Of a DNA stretch of 64,000 nucleotides, positions 11,986 to 25,589 are shown piece by piece; the first letter of the stretch is position 1, and every line of letters starts with the position of its first letter. The stretch lies in NCBI RefSeq assembly GCF_031755915.1, contig NC_083382.1:16274501-16338500 (forward strand). The letters run 5' to 3'. This DNA is from Ziziphus jujuba (taxonomy: Eukaryota; Streptophyta; Magnoliopsida; Rosales; Rhamnaceae). The notes below the pieces were generated by a model. That model was not told the DNA's origin and made no database searches. It was given only the letters and a program-made list of their open reading frames with translations. The position numbers and the translations under genes are program-made.

Positions 11986-12752
11986 CCAACATCAACTGCC
12001 TAGCCATCTTCTTAATTATCACCAAATTTGACTTGCCAAAGTCACTAGCACATTCAAATAGGCAATACAGCTACATTGGAGAATATTTACCTAGAATCCG
12101 AAAAGCTTAATTTGCAGATAGGCCAAAAGCACTTTCTAAACTACTTTTTGGCAAAAACAATTTCAAAACGATTTTTCAATGATTTATTGTTTCATAGAAT
12201 TTATATATTTGATCATACCAATTAGATATTTGAAAAATGATATTTGAATACCAACCCAAAAGTGCAAGATTGATAAGTGTAATTAATATTTTTAAAACTT
12301 ATTTATTTTGGGTGTTCATAATGTCTGAGAGTTGATAGAAAATTTGAGATTTTAAAAGTGAAACTAAAGAAGGTTTTTAATGTTTAATATATATGTCCTT
12401 TATAATAATTACTACAAAGATATTCAACATTTGATATAATATTACAATGCAGACTACACTGGCTGATCATCCTGATGACATAATAGTGAAACTTTTGAAA
12501 AGTTGTCGTAAAGCGATACCTGAGAAAAATGGAAAAGTTATTATTATGGATATTGTTGCTGAAGAGGGAAAAAATCACGTACTTGAGGAAGCACAGATGG
12601 TATCAGATATGACAATGTTGGTGTGCACAGCTGGTGGAAGGGGAAAAACAGAGATGGAATGGAAGAAGGTGTTCAATGAAGCAGGTTTCCCTCGTTACAA
12701 AGTCATGAAAATTTGTGCCTTGCCTATCATTATTGAGGTCTATCCTAACTAG
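10939..12752 (+). CDS. Class I plant O-methyltransferase, OMT1 (reticuline/norcoclaurine OMT-like)
   Basis: Predicted SAM-dependent O-methyltransferase of the COMT-type family, which methylates hydroxyls of small phenolics or alkaloids as a cytosolic homodimer; the substrate cannot be told. Exon 1 is 10939-11709 and exon 2 is 12453-12752, with an AAG|GTAATA donor and a TTACAATGCAG acceptor, giving 356 residues, a normal family length. The N-terminal part (to about residue 110) matches the dimerisation domain. The SAM motif LVDVGGRTGK starts near residue 196, and DLPRV follows. Where the family has a catalytic His in a W-x-L-H-D-W motif, this protein has TTLADHPDD (residues 258-266), so the His is Ala. 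The end (IIEVYPN) is the usual family end. The start matches OMT2, with a shared GATCAA-GAAAA leader. It may be inactive or changed in mechanism. Confidence 0.88.
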
Positions 12753-12880
12753 TTGATCCACAATATCCATAATATTATTGAAGTCTATTGTATAATAATG
12801 ATGTGCAATGTCAACGTAACTTGGCATTATCTATCGCGTTTAGGCACATTTTGTGTGTGTGGTATGCTATTGTTAAAATA

Positions 12881-13322
12881 AAATTGTATCCTCCTTCTAG
12901 AATTTGGAATAATGGAAAATAACTCTTTTAGGTTTGGAAAATGAGTAAAACCTTCTTTGTTATCCAATTTCTTCCAAAAAGTTGCATTTGAAAATGTCAT
13001 GGATTTATCATAATGTCCTCATTTTTGTTATTTTATTGGAAAAAGTAATTTCTCTAATTGATTGTAATAAAAAAACAAGTTGAAACATTATAATATTTTT
13101 TGAAAAATCCATGTGGGACTCACATAATAATAATAATAGTATAAATTTTAAAAAAATATATTTTAAAAAATTAATTATTTTTTAATTTTTCATATAATGT
13201 AGTTTATATTAAAATAATACCCATTCACAGCACTATAAATATCTTAGCAAAAGCCTTAGGAAAAAAGTAAGTAAATAAATATTTAATAAAGATTATAAAC
13301 AATTTAAAGAGAGATTTGATAA

Positions 13323-13392
<70 letters not shown>

Positions 13393-15332
13393 AGACTCCA
13401 TGAAAGACATCTAAGTGGATTAAATAATTTAGAATCTTTGGATTTCTTATATATCTTAAAATTACATGATTTTTTTTTTCAAATCAAATAACTTAAGCAA
13501 ATATTTTTAGGTTATAAATTAATCAAAAAATTCCAAATTTCTAAAAATTTTTATAATAAATTATAGTTTATTTGATTTTGCAAAGGATGTGTAGGCAGCT
13601 TAGTCTACAATTAAATGTATTTTAAAATTTCAAAATCATTTTCAATGAACTATAGGCAACTTATTCTACAAAAAAAATACGAAAGCAACCTAATCTAACT
13701 CTGGGTGCAATTCAAATTTCAAATCAAATCCAAATTTTATAAATTTTCTCAACAAACAACAAAATCTTCCTAAGAGCTACCATAACTTGATTTTTAAAAG
13801 GGGTATGTAGGCGATTAAATATTTCCTCCTAGTATAGTTGTAAAATATTTTCAAAACTTTTTTTTTTCTAAAATATAATTGGAATAAAAAAAGGTGTTCC
13901 TTTATACCAAAGGATTGTAATTAAAAGTTATGGAACCTCAAATGGATTGAACCATATTTTAAATTTGAAGTTAGCTCTAATGCAAAACTTCGGTATATTG
14001 CAATCTTATAAAAGAATTGAATTTTGAATGACTTCTTGATGTCTAAATCCTTATTATCATATATGTATTTATAAGTTAAAAAAAAAAATCTAACTATTTT
14101 AAATGTTTTCATGACAAAATAAATAAATTTGTGTAAACAAATTTGTAAACTTCTAACTACCTTAAATGACATTTGTTTCCTTCTATGTTATTTTAAGAAT
14201 TATTTTTTTTTTAATAAAGAACCATATCAATAATATTATTCTTTTGTTTTCAAATCAAATACAATTATAATTTAGTTAAGTGAAATTGATTTAGTTGATA
14301 AATTACTTGCACTCATATCTAAAAAATCATAGACTCAAAATAGCATGACAGAAGAACACCCAACAAACAGATGCACACTCCTTCAAGTGAAATATTCATC
14401 TTCATTGGAGCTTTTTGGTAGTAATTGGATCCAGCTCCTGCTTTTCCATAGGTAGATATAAATAATTATTATAAATATGTAGAGGCATTATTGTAAATGA
14501 TATAGAAAATATTGTTATAACTAATATATAAACGCCAGCCCTTTTTTTTTTTTTTTTTTTTTCAGTAGTAGCTATTTAAATTAAAAGAATATAAACTACC
14601 ATAACAAGATGTTTAGGATGTATCAACCTTCAATGAGTAAAAAAAACTTCATAATTTCTTTTAAGAGAAAAAAAAAATAGTAAAAATATTTTGATTTACA
14701 CTATTTCGTAGCTTCTTTTTTTTTTTCTTTTTTTTTTTTTTAAAAAAAATGATTAGTTAAGGAATTTATCCACAAGTATATTTTAAATTTTTTCATATGT
14801 ATAAAAATAATTTGGACTTTGTATTTAGTATTAGTTTAGAAAATATTTATATTTAACATTAACCAAGAGCTTTAAAAAAATGAATCATAAATATATAAAC
14901 CATCAAATATATGACTTATTTCCTAAAACTAATCAAATTATTAATGATGATAAATCATACTTTAGGCAAGTAAAATAATTCAGTGGTTCAAATTTGTTTA
15001 AAACATATAGCATTATATTATCCATCTAACTCGACTCCCTCCATTTCCATAGAAATGGAGAGAAGCCTAATCTGTTAAATACCAGATCAAATCTAATTCA
15101 TACGTATCATGGGTTTTCTAATGGGCAACAAACTCATCACTTCAACACTCGTAGAATGTAAAAGAAAAATATAGACATCCCACTGAAGATGGTAGAATGC
15201 ATGTCGCCCACTTTATGTTGTGTGATGTCTTTTATTTGAACAAAATTATTCATACTATATATTTATTTTTTGTTATAAATGTAGTTTTTACCACAGGTGG
15301 AACCAAAAATCAGCATCGATACAGCCAAGCTT
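12881..15332. other. Intergenic AT-rich DNA between OMT1 and the TPR gene
   Basis: It holds a 65-bp CT microsatellite (13327-13391), poly-T tracts and three diverged copies of a GGCARCYTA-TCTACA motif at about 13595-13700. A hairpin with stem CTCCATTTC/GAAATGGAG lies near 15039-15062, downstream of the TPR stop. The OMT1 3' region and the TPR 3' UTR must lie at its ends. No gene was seen. Confidence 0.5.
13327..13391. repeat. (CT)n microsatellite
   Basis: An uninterrupted CT dinucleotide run of about 65 bp. Confidence 0.97.
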
Positions 15333-18300
15333 TTAGTTTCTTTGTCTTCGATGAGAAATTTCAACTTCAAGGCGTTTTATCTCTCCTTTAAGATCCTCAA
15401 AATCGATTCCTTGACTTTGATGTTTCCTCTGAGTATGGTTATCACTTATTAAGCTTGAAAAATGCTTTAGACATGAAAGATATTCGACCTTGACCTCATG
15501 AGTATCAGAAATTGAGCTTTCAGTTCCAAACTGCCAAATAAATACAAAACTAAGTCAAAAAGTTTAATAGCAAATCAAATCTCAGGAATAAGTTAATAGT
15601 ATAATTAATAACAAAAACATTTCCCTTTTTTCTAATATATATTTTTTGACAATCTTATTTCACTGAAATGTGGAAATAATACAAATCTTTTATTAGAAAT
15701 ATCAAAATATTTTTAAGCTTTGCTGAAATCATGAAAAGTAAATATGTTAACTCTTTTAGCTTAAACTTTCAATTACAATCCTAACTTGACATGATATGAG
15801 ACATATCATATTTATAAACAAAGCTTCCAGAACATGCAATTACAAGAATGCATAATAAATTCCTTTCTCTGCTAAATAAATAAAACAAAAAACAAAATAA
15901 AAAGAGTAAAGACTGTAAAAGCCAATGCTACTCACAGCCTTGCAAAATGAAAACTATTTAACCATACCTCTCTATAAGCAGAAATGCATCTCAAAAGCGC
16001 ATTTTCAGCCTCAACTGGTGAGTGCTCATCCTGTCAAGGTGTAAGACTATAATAGGTTAACCTGAGAGAATAATAGTCATAGACATACAGATTTGATATG
16101 TCATTGATGTCGAGGGTCAATTTCAAGTCATAAAGCATAACCAACCATGCTGTGTTCTACAAATTAAAATGTGATAAAGGTATTGGACATCCAAAAACAA
16201 CTCAAAGCTATCGAAAATATATGCATTCAAAGCATATTCAAAACCAAAACCATAACCACAACGAAGAACAACAGCCTTATATCAGTTCAGCTTCTACAAG
16301 CCTATATGCACTGGTTACAAACTGCAGAAATTTAGGAAGCAAGATATGGCCATAAAAAATTTTTAACTCATCCAAGCGCATAGATGATTACTCCTCTTAG
16401 GATATGTGTACAGGTAACAAAAGTCATCAAAATTAAAAATTTTCTCTGAGTCAGCAAGGGGTAACATGCTGGGATACCATACTGACAAGTTATAGGAAAT
16501 ATAGAAGATGGCCAACTAACATCCCAAAAATCTTAAAGTTACCAAGCCAGCCAACAACCTAACCCATACCAATCTGGGACGGGGGGTTTGGGTTGGGTTT
16601 GTCAAGTTTTACACGTGCAAAAGAAAAAAGCTTTATTTAATACCAACCTTCAACTCTTGCAGCTCTTGCTTCTCAATCTCCAAAAGCCCAAGAGCATCAA
16701 GTGATTGCAACTGCAAGAAAGTGAACCCATCAATTATTGTAGGGGAAAATATCCCGATTCAGAAAGTAATTTACATAAAAGGAATCAAATTATATCACAA
16801 CTATTAGATACCTCACAAACAAAGAGAACTGACCAATATGATTAACGCTGTACGCAGATGCTTTTTAGTTTCTCCAGATGCTCCATTATTTAGCACTTTT
16901 CTATTTTCTTTCATGGCTTTATTTAACAAAAGGGATGCTATCCTATATTGGAAAAAGAAAAAAGGCACATTACAAATGATATCAAATTATAAAAGAGAAA
17001 GATAAACTCTAATGGTCATATCATTAGCAAAATCATGTCAACTTACCATTGCATTACTTCTTCCAAGATAAGTTACTCAAAAAAAGATAAACAAGAATAT
17101 TTCGAATTATAGGCTAGTTGTAGGTTCAGAAAAATATTTAGTGTTAAAGACTTTATTGAGTACTCTATTAGGCTTGGCTTGATTTATGATATTCAACATC
17201 TTAGTTAAAAGTTAAAGTCCGTTAGTTTCTTCCAATTATTTACCCAAAACAAAAAAATTCTTCCAATATTCCCATTGCCCCCGAAAAATTCAACACGTTA
17301 AGCCAAAGTATTTTGACAATCCAATAAATATTTTATCCACATAGAATGGAGCAGTTACTGCAATCAACAAAGCTAAGTCCTGACTCTCCATAATTATGTT
17401 CTCCATTAACATTGTTCCCTTTTCTGCATTACCGAACAATTTTCTTTGCAATATATTGCATATAGGTCAAAATTAGTTTTCAATCTACACCCAGAGGGAA
17501 TAGCACAAAGAAATATGTACAGAAAGAGTTATACACAGCATCTAAATTTAGTTCTGAAACACAAAAGGTTAAGAAAGTCAAAAGAAAACAAACCTTATGG
17601 AATCCGTTAAAAGATCTTTTGCCTTATTAAGCTCAGTAATTGCTTTCGAAGTATCCACCTTCCTCAGTTTGCTGGAATTATGCATTGCCAACCTAGCAAT
17701 GTGAAGCATGTTGGCAGCTATCTGATAACAGGAAAAACAAAATATCATCAACAATATGTTGAGATCTTTGGCTAGTTTGTTCTCTTTTAATGCATTCTAT
17801 GGTTGTTCTTTTAAATAATGTTATGGTTCTTATAAAAAAATTGAAGAAAATATATATAGAAAAGGGACAAGATCTAATCATAATGCATCCAAGTATAACA
17901 AGTCATCAAAATGATATAAATTGCTGCAATTGATGCAAGGAAATTGTTTCGTGAGTTTCTCTTCATCAAGAATTTTATCCTTTAAAATAATAGGTAATAA
18001 TAAGGCAGCAATATTTTTACAAGTCAGTTGAGTGAAAAATAAACCTGTACGTGATCACCAGGAAGTAAGACTTTTCGAGCGTCAAGACATCTGCAAGGAT
18101 TAAAAGTAAGAAAGTTGGTAGTAATATCACGTTTATTGATCATACACACTTTTCAGTTTTCACCTTTCAAGAAGCTCCAGTGCTTCATTTAAATTCCCAT
18201 TTGATTGTAGGGTTAAAGCCAATCCTTCTGCTGCAATTATGGTGTCCAGAGAATTCCATCCCTGTTTTACAAGCAGTAACGAAGGTTAGTATTTTTCTAT

Positions 18301-20008
18301 GATTTATATATCCTATGTTTGCAGTATTTAATATCTAGTATTTCCAAGTGTGCAGCAATATGACTGAAAAACTTTTGAACAAAAAATAGAGATAGATAGA
18401 GGGGAAAAGAAAAGAAGAAGAAAGAAAGAGACAGGAGGAGAGAGAGAGAAATTTGAATAAGATAATAAAATTGCAACCTTTATTAATTCCATAACATGCA
18501 GGATTTTTCTCTGTACATTCTCAGCCTCTCCTGGACGATTGGATCTCAGGTAAATCTAAAGGAAGAAGGAAATAGGCAAGAATATGAGAAAGCTCAAATG
18601 CAATTAAAAGTTCCAGTAACCAAAGAAATAGGCGAATTAACTTAATCACATAAGGTGCAAAAAGAAATCTGTTAACCCTTTAACAAAATCATCCTGTTAC
18701 AAGAACAATATAATTGGATTGGAAAAGAGGTATCGCTTATCACCTTTACATTAAACACCACCAATCCTTTTTTTTTTTTTTTTTTTTTTTGTTCTCTCCT
18801 TATTGATACAAAACTAAACTTTATTGAAGATAATGGAGGATGATAATCCTCTTATGAAGCCAATAAACCTGGTGAAACACCCTCTTATGAAGCCAATAAA
18901 CCTGGTAAAACACCCATTCGATCCAATTACAAACTAGGTTTGGGACCAGCTTCAGGGGAAAAGTGGAAAATTCACCAGACTTAAAGTGGTGATTGTTGTT
19001 TTCTTGTTCTGGCCGAATCACCGGAGGAGTACACATTGGTTTTATTTCTTTTATTTAATTAGGATTTTATTCCTAATTTGTTCCATTTATCCTTTAGCTG
19101 TATATGTATTGCACAGTTTGTTTTTCCTATTAGATTCTCTTTTCTTCTATTCCTTGTATGCCTACATATTGTTGTATTTTTTTCAGAATATGATGAAGGA
19201 ACAATATAGTTGTTCCGTCCCTCCTATAAGTTTAGCATTTTTAATTACACAATATAGATGAGTGAGTCAACTTTACAAATGAGGAAGTCTTACTCTCTAA
19301 CAAAGTTGTTTTATCATGGTCCATCAAATACCCAATCAAAAGTCCTCTATACAAGTGTTCATGTCTGATAAACAATCACTCATACAGCATTGAAATTTCA
19401 GTTAAAATCAGTTGCAGGACAAAAGATTCAGCAAAATTTCCAAGTTCAAAAATTTAAGAATCATCCAGCTCAAATAGAGTGAAATAAAATACAACCTGTG
19501 CAAGATATCGCAATCTCCTGATACACATTATTGACTCTTCATGACCACTTTCCTAGAAAATCAAAGACATTGAATTTAGCACAAGAAAAGGAAGGGCCAA
19601 AATCTGTGCTAGTTAAGCAACCTAGCTTTGCACCTCTAGTATTCTGATAGAATCCTGAATAAGAGCCTCAGCATCTTTTTCTTTTCCTTGGAGATACAGG
19701 ACCTGCATAAAAAGTCACATTGAACTATATAAGACATAAACTTTCAAAGGAAAAACTATTTATGCATGAGATTTTTTTTATATTTGTTTTGGCCTTAGCA
19801 TTGCAAGATACTGATCGTTAAGACTCCGAAAGAACATAAAATAGATCAAGTTTCAATAACATTATATGATTTATTGAAGAAACAATGAAGTAAAAAAAAT
19901 GTATAGCACAAGCAATTGTCCTTTCACAGAAGACCAATGATGTCCATGGTCGACATAATAAATGACAATCAACTATCAAGAGAAGAAGATCGGATTTATA
20001 AATATATG

Positions 20009-20044
<36 letters not shown>

Positions 20045-23000
20045 GACAGACAGACACAGACACAGACACATACATTCAGACTTTCCTAATCATGAATTAG
20101 ATGATTTAAAGAGAGCTTACTGATCTAAGGGAGAGAGATTCATGCCGACTTAATTTCTTTTGTCAGGTATTACTTCTCATTACCTTTCCTTGAAAAATGC
20201 CTTTCATCACGTCATAAAATTTCACAGCCGAAATTGTATTGGCCCCTGCCCATTGTATTCAAGCTAACAAGCTAATGCTACAATAGAGTCAAGCAGTCTA
20301 ACTAGACCACAAAAATTCATGGTTAAAGATGCTTCTTTGTTTGAAGCTCCAAAAGTAGTTTGTCATAAATTAGAAAGAATGATGAGAAAGATTTTAAAGA
20401 TCACTGTTTCATGGAATTAGGTATCTTTAAGCTTCAGGTCTACACATGATGAGTGTTATATGTCTGTGGTGTTCACTTGATACTCATAGTTGGGATGGTA
20501 CCTTGACAACATTATATTGAACAGAAGCAATTTTCTTTGCTTTTCTTTTCTTTTTTTTTCTTTTTTTTTTTTTTTTCTTTTTTAATGATAAAAAGAACAA
20601 TTAGCAATTTAATTGAGCAAAGAACTTGTAGGAGGGCGAAGGATATGTATAATTAATTTATTTTTTCCCTTTTAACACATAAAACACTGAAGATTGCGAT
20701 AAAACAATAGCATAGAAACCCACATGAGATGGAAGCTCAACATACGACTTAAAACAAGATTCAAGAGAGTACCGTTCCAAGATGATACATAGCATCTGCA
20801 TAATCTATATGGTTAAGTCCAAGAACACGACCCTTTATCTGAATATCATAAGGTGATTCACCATTAAAGTAAGAACTTGAGAATGCTGACAATTTAATTT
20901 ATGCGTGTATTGAAGATACAATCAAACTACATACCTTTAAAGCACGCTGTCCATGAATCAAAAAGCAGATATGAAAGGGAAAACAGCAACATAAATTGTC
21001 AGTCACATTAACAGAAACATTTTGAAAGAATCATGGAAGTAAAATATTAATCTACCAATAATACTTGCCAAAATCACAATTTCTTAATTCTAATCATCTT
21101 CTGATTATAGTAAAATGCCCAAATTCAAAGCGCATAAAAGTAAAACTGAGAGCTACTAAAAAAATCAATCATAAAGCAATGGCATATAAGATTAGTGTCC
21201 ATCACTAAATATTTTTGCTGAGTTGTCACAACAACTATGTTGTTAGAATACAAGCCCAAGAACGCATATTTAACATAGTAATAGATAATTTTCGTACATG
21301 TTATTGATTGAATGAAAAATGGTAAAATAACACGGACGACCACCGCTGCATTACAAGAGAAAGGGAACTAAACTATGTCTAAACTATGTCAAATGTTCTA
21401 TAAACGTAAGAGAATCTAATAATCAGCAATCACAATGCTACTTAAACAAGGCAACTAAATATCAAAAATGTAATTTCCCACAAGTTTTTGATAGAAAAGA
21501 TAACTCGGATATAAAGTATTGCGTAAGAGAATCAATCACTACATTCATAGCCAATGGGGCCATTAACATCAACAACTACAACATATATAATATACATGGA
21601 AAGAAAATCAAATAGGAAATAATTAAATGCATAAGTTACCAAACACATGGAAGAAATATATTGAGAGTCACATATGTTATTAACTTATTCAAATCACCTC
21701 ATAGCAGGTATGAGCTTCTTCCAGCTTCCGCTGCACAAGATAGAATTGCCCAAGGTTGTGAAAGGCAGAACCAACTCTGTAAAAAATAAACATATAGTGC
21801 ATGGACAAGTGGATTCTCAACCAACTCTGTAAAATAAAGCTTAGGGAATCCTTTCTTTCTTTCTTTACCCTTTTTTTTCCCCTACATATGAAAGAAAAAG
21901 ATGGGATATATTTACAAACTTTCATTTGCTAAACTCGTTTTTGTTAAAAAACAAATAATTAAATATATATATATATATATATATTATAAAAAGAACAAAA
22001 AGTACTGAAGAGAATGTGAACACCAATATCGAAGAATTGGCACAACCACTAAGAGAATAAGGACTAAAATGGGTACATATGGTCAAATAATTCTTGTAGG
22101 TCCTATTCGTCCCTATTTCACTTTTAAATCAATTTCATTTTTTTTGCAAAACAAATGTGTCGGAGCGAGATAAATTATTTGGAAATGATGTCAGACTAAC
22201 ATGGGTGTTGATAAGCATTAGATAATTTAATATTGAGCGGACAAATTAATAGAAAAGGTTTTAGGCATGCAGATTTTCGTAAATCAAGAAGAAACTTAAA
22301 TTGCATAGTTTAGAGAAGAAGGCATTTGAGAGAATGAACTAATTATGAAACCATGCATCAAATATTAGAGAACTCAAAATTCCATCAAGGCTTATTTGTT
22401 TATAAAAGCAAATCATATTAGTTACCTAACAGACTGATCAAAAGAAAGTTAATTTAGTTACCTGATAGACTAACTTGACACAAAAAAATACAATCAGGAC
22501 TCTTTCACGAGGTCAAAATATGTGATACTTTGTCTACTTTGCTTAATAATCATAGTATACCGTATATCTTCAGGACCAAATGTTTCTTCTAGTATGTCAA
22601 TGGCCTTCAAATACAGTGGTTCCGCTTTATCAAATGCTTTGTTTACTCTATACAACTCTGCCTGAAACAATAACCTGATATTAATAACAAGATTGGAAAA
22701 TGTCAAGTTTAGTATGCAATTATTCCCCAAGCTCAAGAAGCCCAACCTTAACAAAACATTCCTATACATCAAAATTAGTAAATTTTCATATCTTCCATTA
22801 AAATAGTAAAGAACCTTTACCATTCTCAATTCTTGTTTGAGAATTGAAAAAAATTTGCCCCATTCAAGAAAAATATATATTTTCTAGATATTTTTTAATG
22901 ATTTGTTCAGGTGAAGAAAGGTTCACAAAATGACCATTAACAGATATTTAAGGCAAGAATCTACCAGGTTGTTGCATGCAGATGCAACATGTGGATCCTT

Positions 23001-24880
23001 CTCCCCAAAACCTTCTTTAGCTTCTTGTAGTGCAGAAAAGAAGAACCTTTCAGCTTCCTCCAATTTTCCCTGAAAACAAAATAGGGCAAAAACTTGAGAC
23101 AAAAACAAACAAACTATGTAATATAGTAAAAAGAAAGAAAACAACAAAGCATATAGGCGATAAATGCCTGCCTGCATAAATGATTCCCTCCCATTATCTG
23201 TAAAAACTCTCCATTTAGCTGTATGTATATTGGATTTCACAGAATCATCCTCTATTTTGCGTAACCCAACTATATCAGCCACTTCTGCATCATTTTCAGA
23301 TCTTTCTTCAAGTGAAGCCTCCTTAGCTAACACAGGGTTGGTATTGATCCCAAGTAGCATTGCTGCATACACAATAGATAGTTACCAATATATATCTTTT
23401 ACCATTGTAAGTAGCACCAGCGGAGAATGCAGACCCTCCAGAACATGTATCATACCATATGTCTAGTAGCATCATTGCACGTATATTTCAATTAGTCCCA
23501 CAAGCACATAACATGAATAATCCTTACGGCTTGATTGACTTCAGAAGTTCAGTCTCTCAAACACGACAAAAGAGTACAGTAGAAGTCAACATGAGTATTT
23601 GACAAAGTGATGCTAATTCATAAGGGGGACAATAATTTTAAGAGGGAGAGAATATGTAGATCAAGCTAGATATAAAAAATATTGGCTTAATTCAACTTGA
23701 ACTGGACACTTGGACAGAAATATGAACATAATCTGAAATTATAAATAGCCAAATGAATTGTGGATGTATGCTTACTAAATTTGTATTACTTACCAAAACT
23801 TGAGCACATTGTAATTACTTACAAAAATGAATTGTTGTTAGAATTTTAATATTTACTGATAAGTAATTGTAGTGTAGGGTAATCAAAAAAGTATCCTAAT
23901 GAATTGAACAGCTTGGTTTCTAATACGGTGACTCAATGATCTTTTAGACTCCATTAAAATTTATACCTAAGTGCTGTCCTTATTTTTTGATTAAGAAAGT
24001 TAGCAATGGCAAAAGAGGATTCAATTAGATTTTGGGAGGGCACTTAGAGATGAAAATGAACTGTTTTCATCCATGTCTCCGAGACTTCACAAATTTTCTC
24101 AATTAGAAAATGTCTCTATGGTTTCAGTCAAGCCCTTACCAAAAGCAAAAGCTTCAAATATATCAAGCTAACGAGTAGATAAAAATTTTAACACTCTTTT
24201 GCTTGGTTGGGTAGAATTGGCAGATTATCTGAATTAACAAGGAAAATGGAACAGATAAAGTATCAGTGTATCAAGGCAACCCGATTATACATTATTATCA
24301 AATTCAATTTGCAAAGTATAAGAAATTACCAAAAAAATAAAAATACAATTAAAAAAAAAATCATTTCTCTCAAGTTCAATAAAACAAAAAAATAAAAAAT
24401 AAAAAAGAATTAAAAAAATAAAAACATATTAATGACAAAATAAGAAATCAAAGAAAACAAAAATCTATAAAAGAAAGTGTCAACAAAAGTAACCTGCATT
24501 CCCAGATAGAAAAAGCCAAAGACGAGGATCCCTGGTATATCCTCCTTTGGGACCATATCCATAAGAAAATCCCATTCCATCTGCCAAAATAGATTACAGC
24601 TGAGATGCTTAAACAAATTCTTAAATCTTCTATAAATAAATAAATAAATAAATATATATATATATAGATATATTTAGAAAAAGAAATGGAGCCCTAGCTA
24701 ATTTGCTGAGATTGGGAATGGAAAATGCAATTGAAATAGAGAACGAAGGGACTGCGATTACATACCAAAGAAGGAAATGGGAGAAGCTATGGAGGTTGTT
24801 CTGTCACTAGAAGAGAAGATTTGAGAAGGAATACGAATTCGCTTCCTCATCAAGCTTCGTACGGCTTGGCGCAGAGGCAT
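15333..24880 (-). CDS. Tetratricopeptide-repeat protein, kinesin-light-chain-like, probably organellar
   Basis: Eighteen exons join in frame to 554 codons plus stop. From 5': 24766-24880, 24494-24580, 23172-23362, 22965-23069, 22561-22661, 21698-21776, 20935-20946, 20773-20838, 19634-19702, 19496-19552, 18478-18555, 18164-18261, 18045-18090, 17594-17721, 16834-16942, 16648-16710, 15968-16030, 15333-15530. The first residues (MPLRQAVRSLMRKRIRIPSQ) are basic, Ser-rich further on and lack acids, like a mitochondrial or plastid transit peptide. Residues about 132-275 hold KLC-type TPRs (GKLEEAERF, NNLAELYRV, HNLGQFYLVQRKLEEA, YHLGTVLYLQGK). A helical C-terminal half follows. TPRs mediate protein contacts, and no partner is evident. 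Exon 7 is only 12 nt (RALK), and intron 3 appears to have a GC donor. Plant KLC-related proteins share this architecture. Exon edges are by eye from splice consensus and phase. Confidence 0.85.
18866..18935. repeat. Short tandem duplication in TPR intron 10
   Basis: About 34 bp (CTCTTATGAAGCCAATAAAC, then CTGGTGAAACAC) occurs twice in tandem, with one difference. Confidence 0.85.
20012..20070. repeat. (GA)n followed by (CAGA)n microsatellite in a TPR intron
   Basis: GA run at 20012-20041, then CAGA/CACAGA units to about 20070. The ORF over it is low-complexity and not a gene. Confidence 0.95.
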
Positions 24881-25089
24881 CTCTCTATTCTCCGTCAGTT
24901 GTAGAGGCGCCTCCGAACAGATTCAAATTGATGATGATGATGATGATGTCTGTGACTGTGTGACTGTTTGGGTTTTAGTCTCTCTCTTTGTTTCGCTCTT
25001 AAAAGCCTCTCTTGTCCTACTTACATTTTGTTATCGTCGTCAATATTTTACTGATTAATCTTTCATTTGGTTGTTAGACCATAATACAA

Positions 25090-25108
25090 CACGTGTGCAA
25101 TACACGTG
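25090..25108. promoter_or_regulatory. Paired G-boxes upstream of the TPR gene
   Basis: CACGTG occurs at 25090-25095 and 25103-25108, 13 bp apart and about 210 bp before the TPR start codon. CACGTG is the core bound by plant bZIP and bHLH factors. A CATCATCAT run (about 24930-24948) lies in the presumed 5' UTR. Function is inferred from position only. Confidence 0.45.
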
Positions 25109-25589
25109 AGAATTTTTTGGGCTTTTGTTTTTTTTTTGGATAATTGTATATAAATCGATATATTGCAATGGAAGCATCGATCGCGTGCATAAGCAACCTA
25201 CGTCAAGCGAAAAAAAAAAAAAAAAAAAAATGAAATGGAAGAATTATGTTCCCCAAGGATGTTGTGGAAAACAAGACTACAATTTTACCAATTTGTCATG
25301 GTTTTCTTGTTAGGTTTAAATCGACTTCCTCGATGCCAAAGAACATACCATTTTTTTTCTATAATTTTTTGGGAAGAAAAATAGAATATTCCAATTACCA
25401 AGCCAAATCCATGTATTTCTCTGTGAATCTATTTAAAAGGAAAAAAAATGAGAGGGTTGCTAGGACACTCACATTATTAGACATATGGAACAATTTATTT
25501 ATTTAGTTAAATTACATGATTGATCTTTAATTTATACTTTCATTTATAAACCAGTTTCTAAATAATTCTTTTTTTTAGCATTTTAAATA

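Larger units (their letters stand above)
8640..12880 (+). repeat. Inverted segmental duplication, arm 1 (holds OMT1)
   Basis: The reverse complement of about 41440-57490 aligns with this arm once the pararetrovirus and solo LTR 3 are removed. Landmarks in order: GACAACCAAGAATTTA (8646), AGCTATTTGACCACCTAGAG (8821), the CACCTTACCTTCT site (8976), the TA tract (9034), GGGTTTTAATTAAA (9208), GGTAACATGAT in reverse (about 9468), the block at 10330-10560, OMT1, then GGCATTAT and the TGTGTGTG tail (about 12860). Confidence 0.82.

Noticed and set aside
23164..23466. 100-codon plus-strand ORF opposite TPR exon 3
   Set aside because: Antisense shadow of a real exon, without family resemblance.
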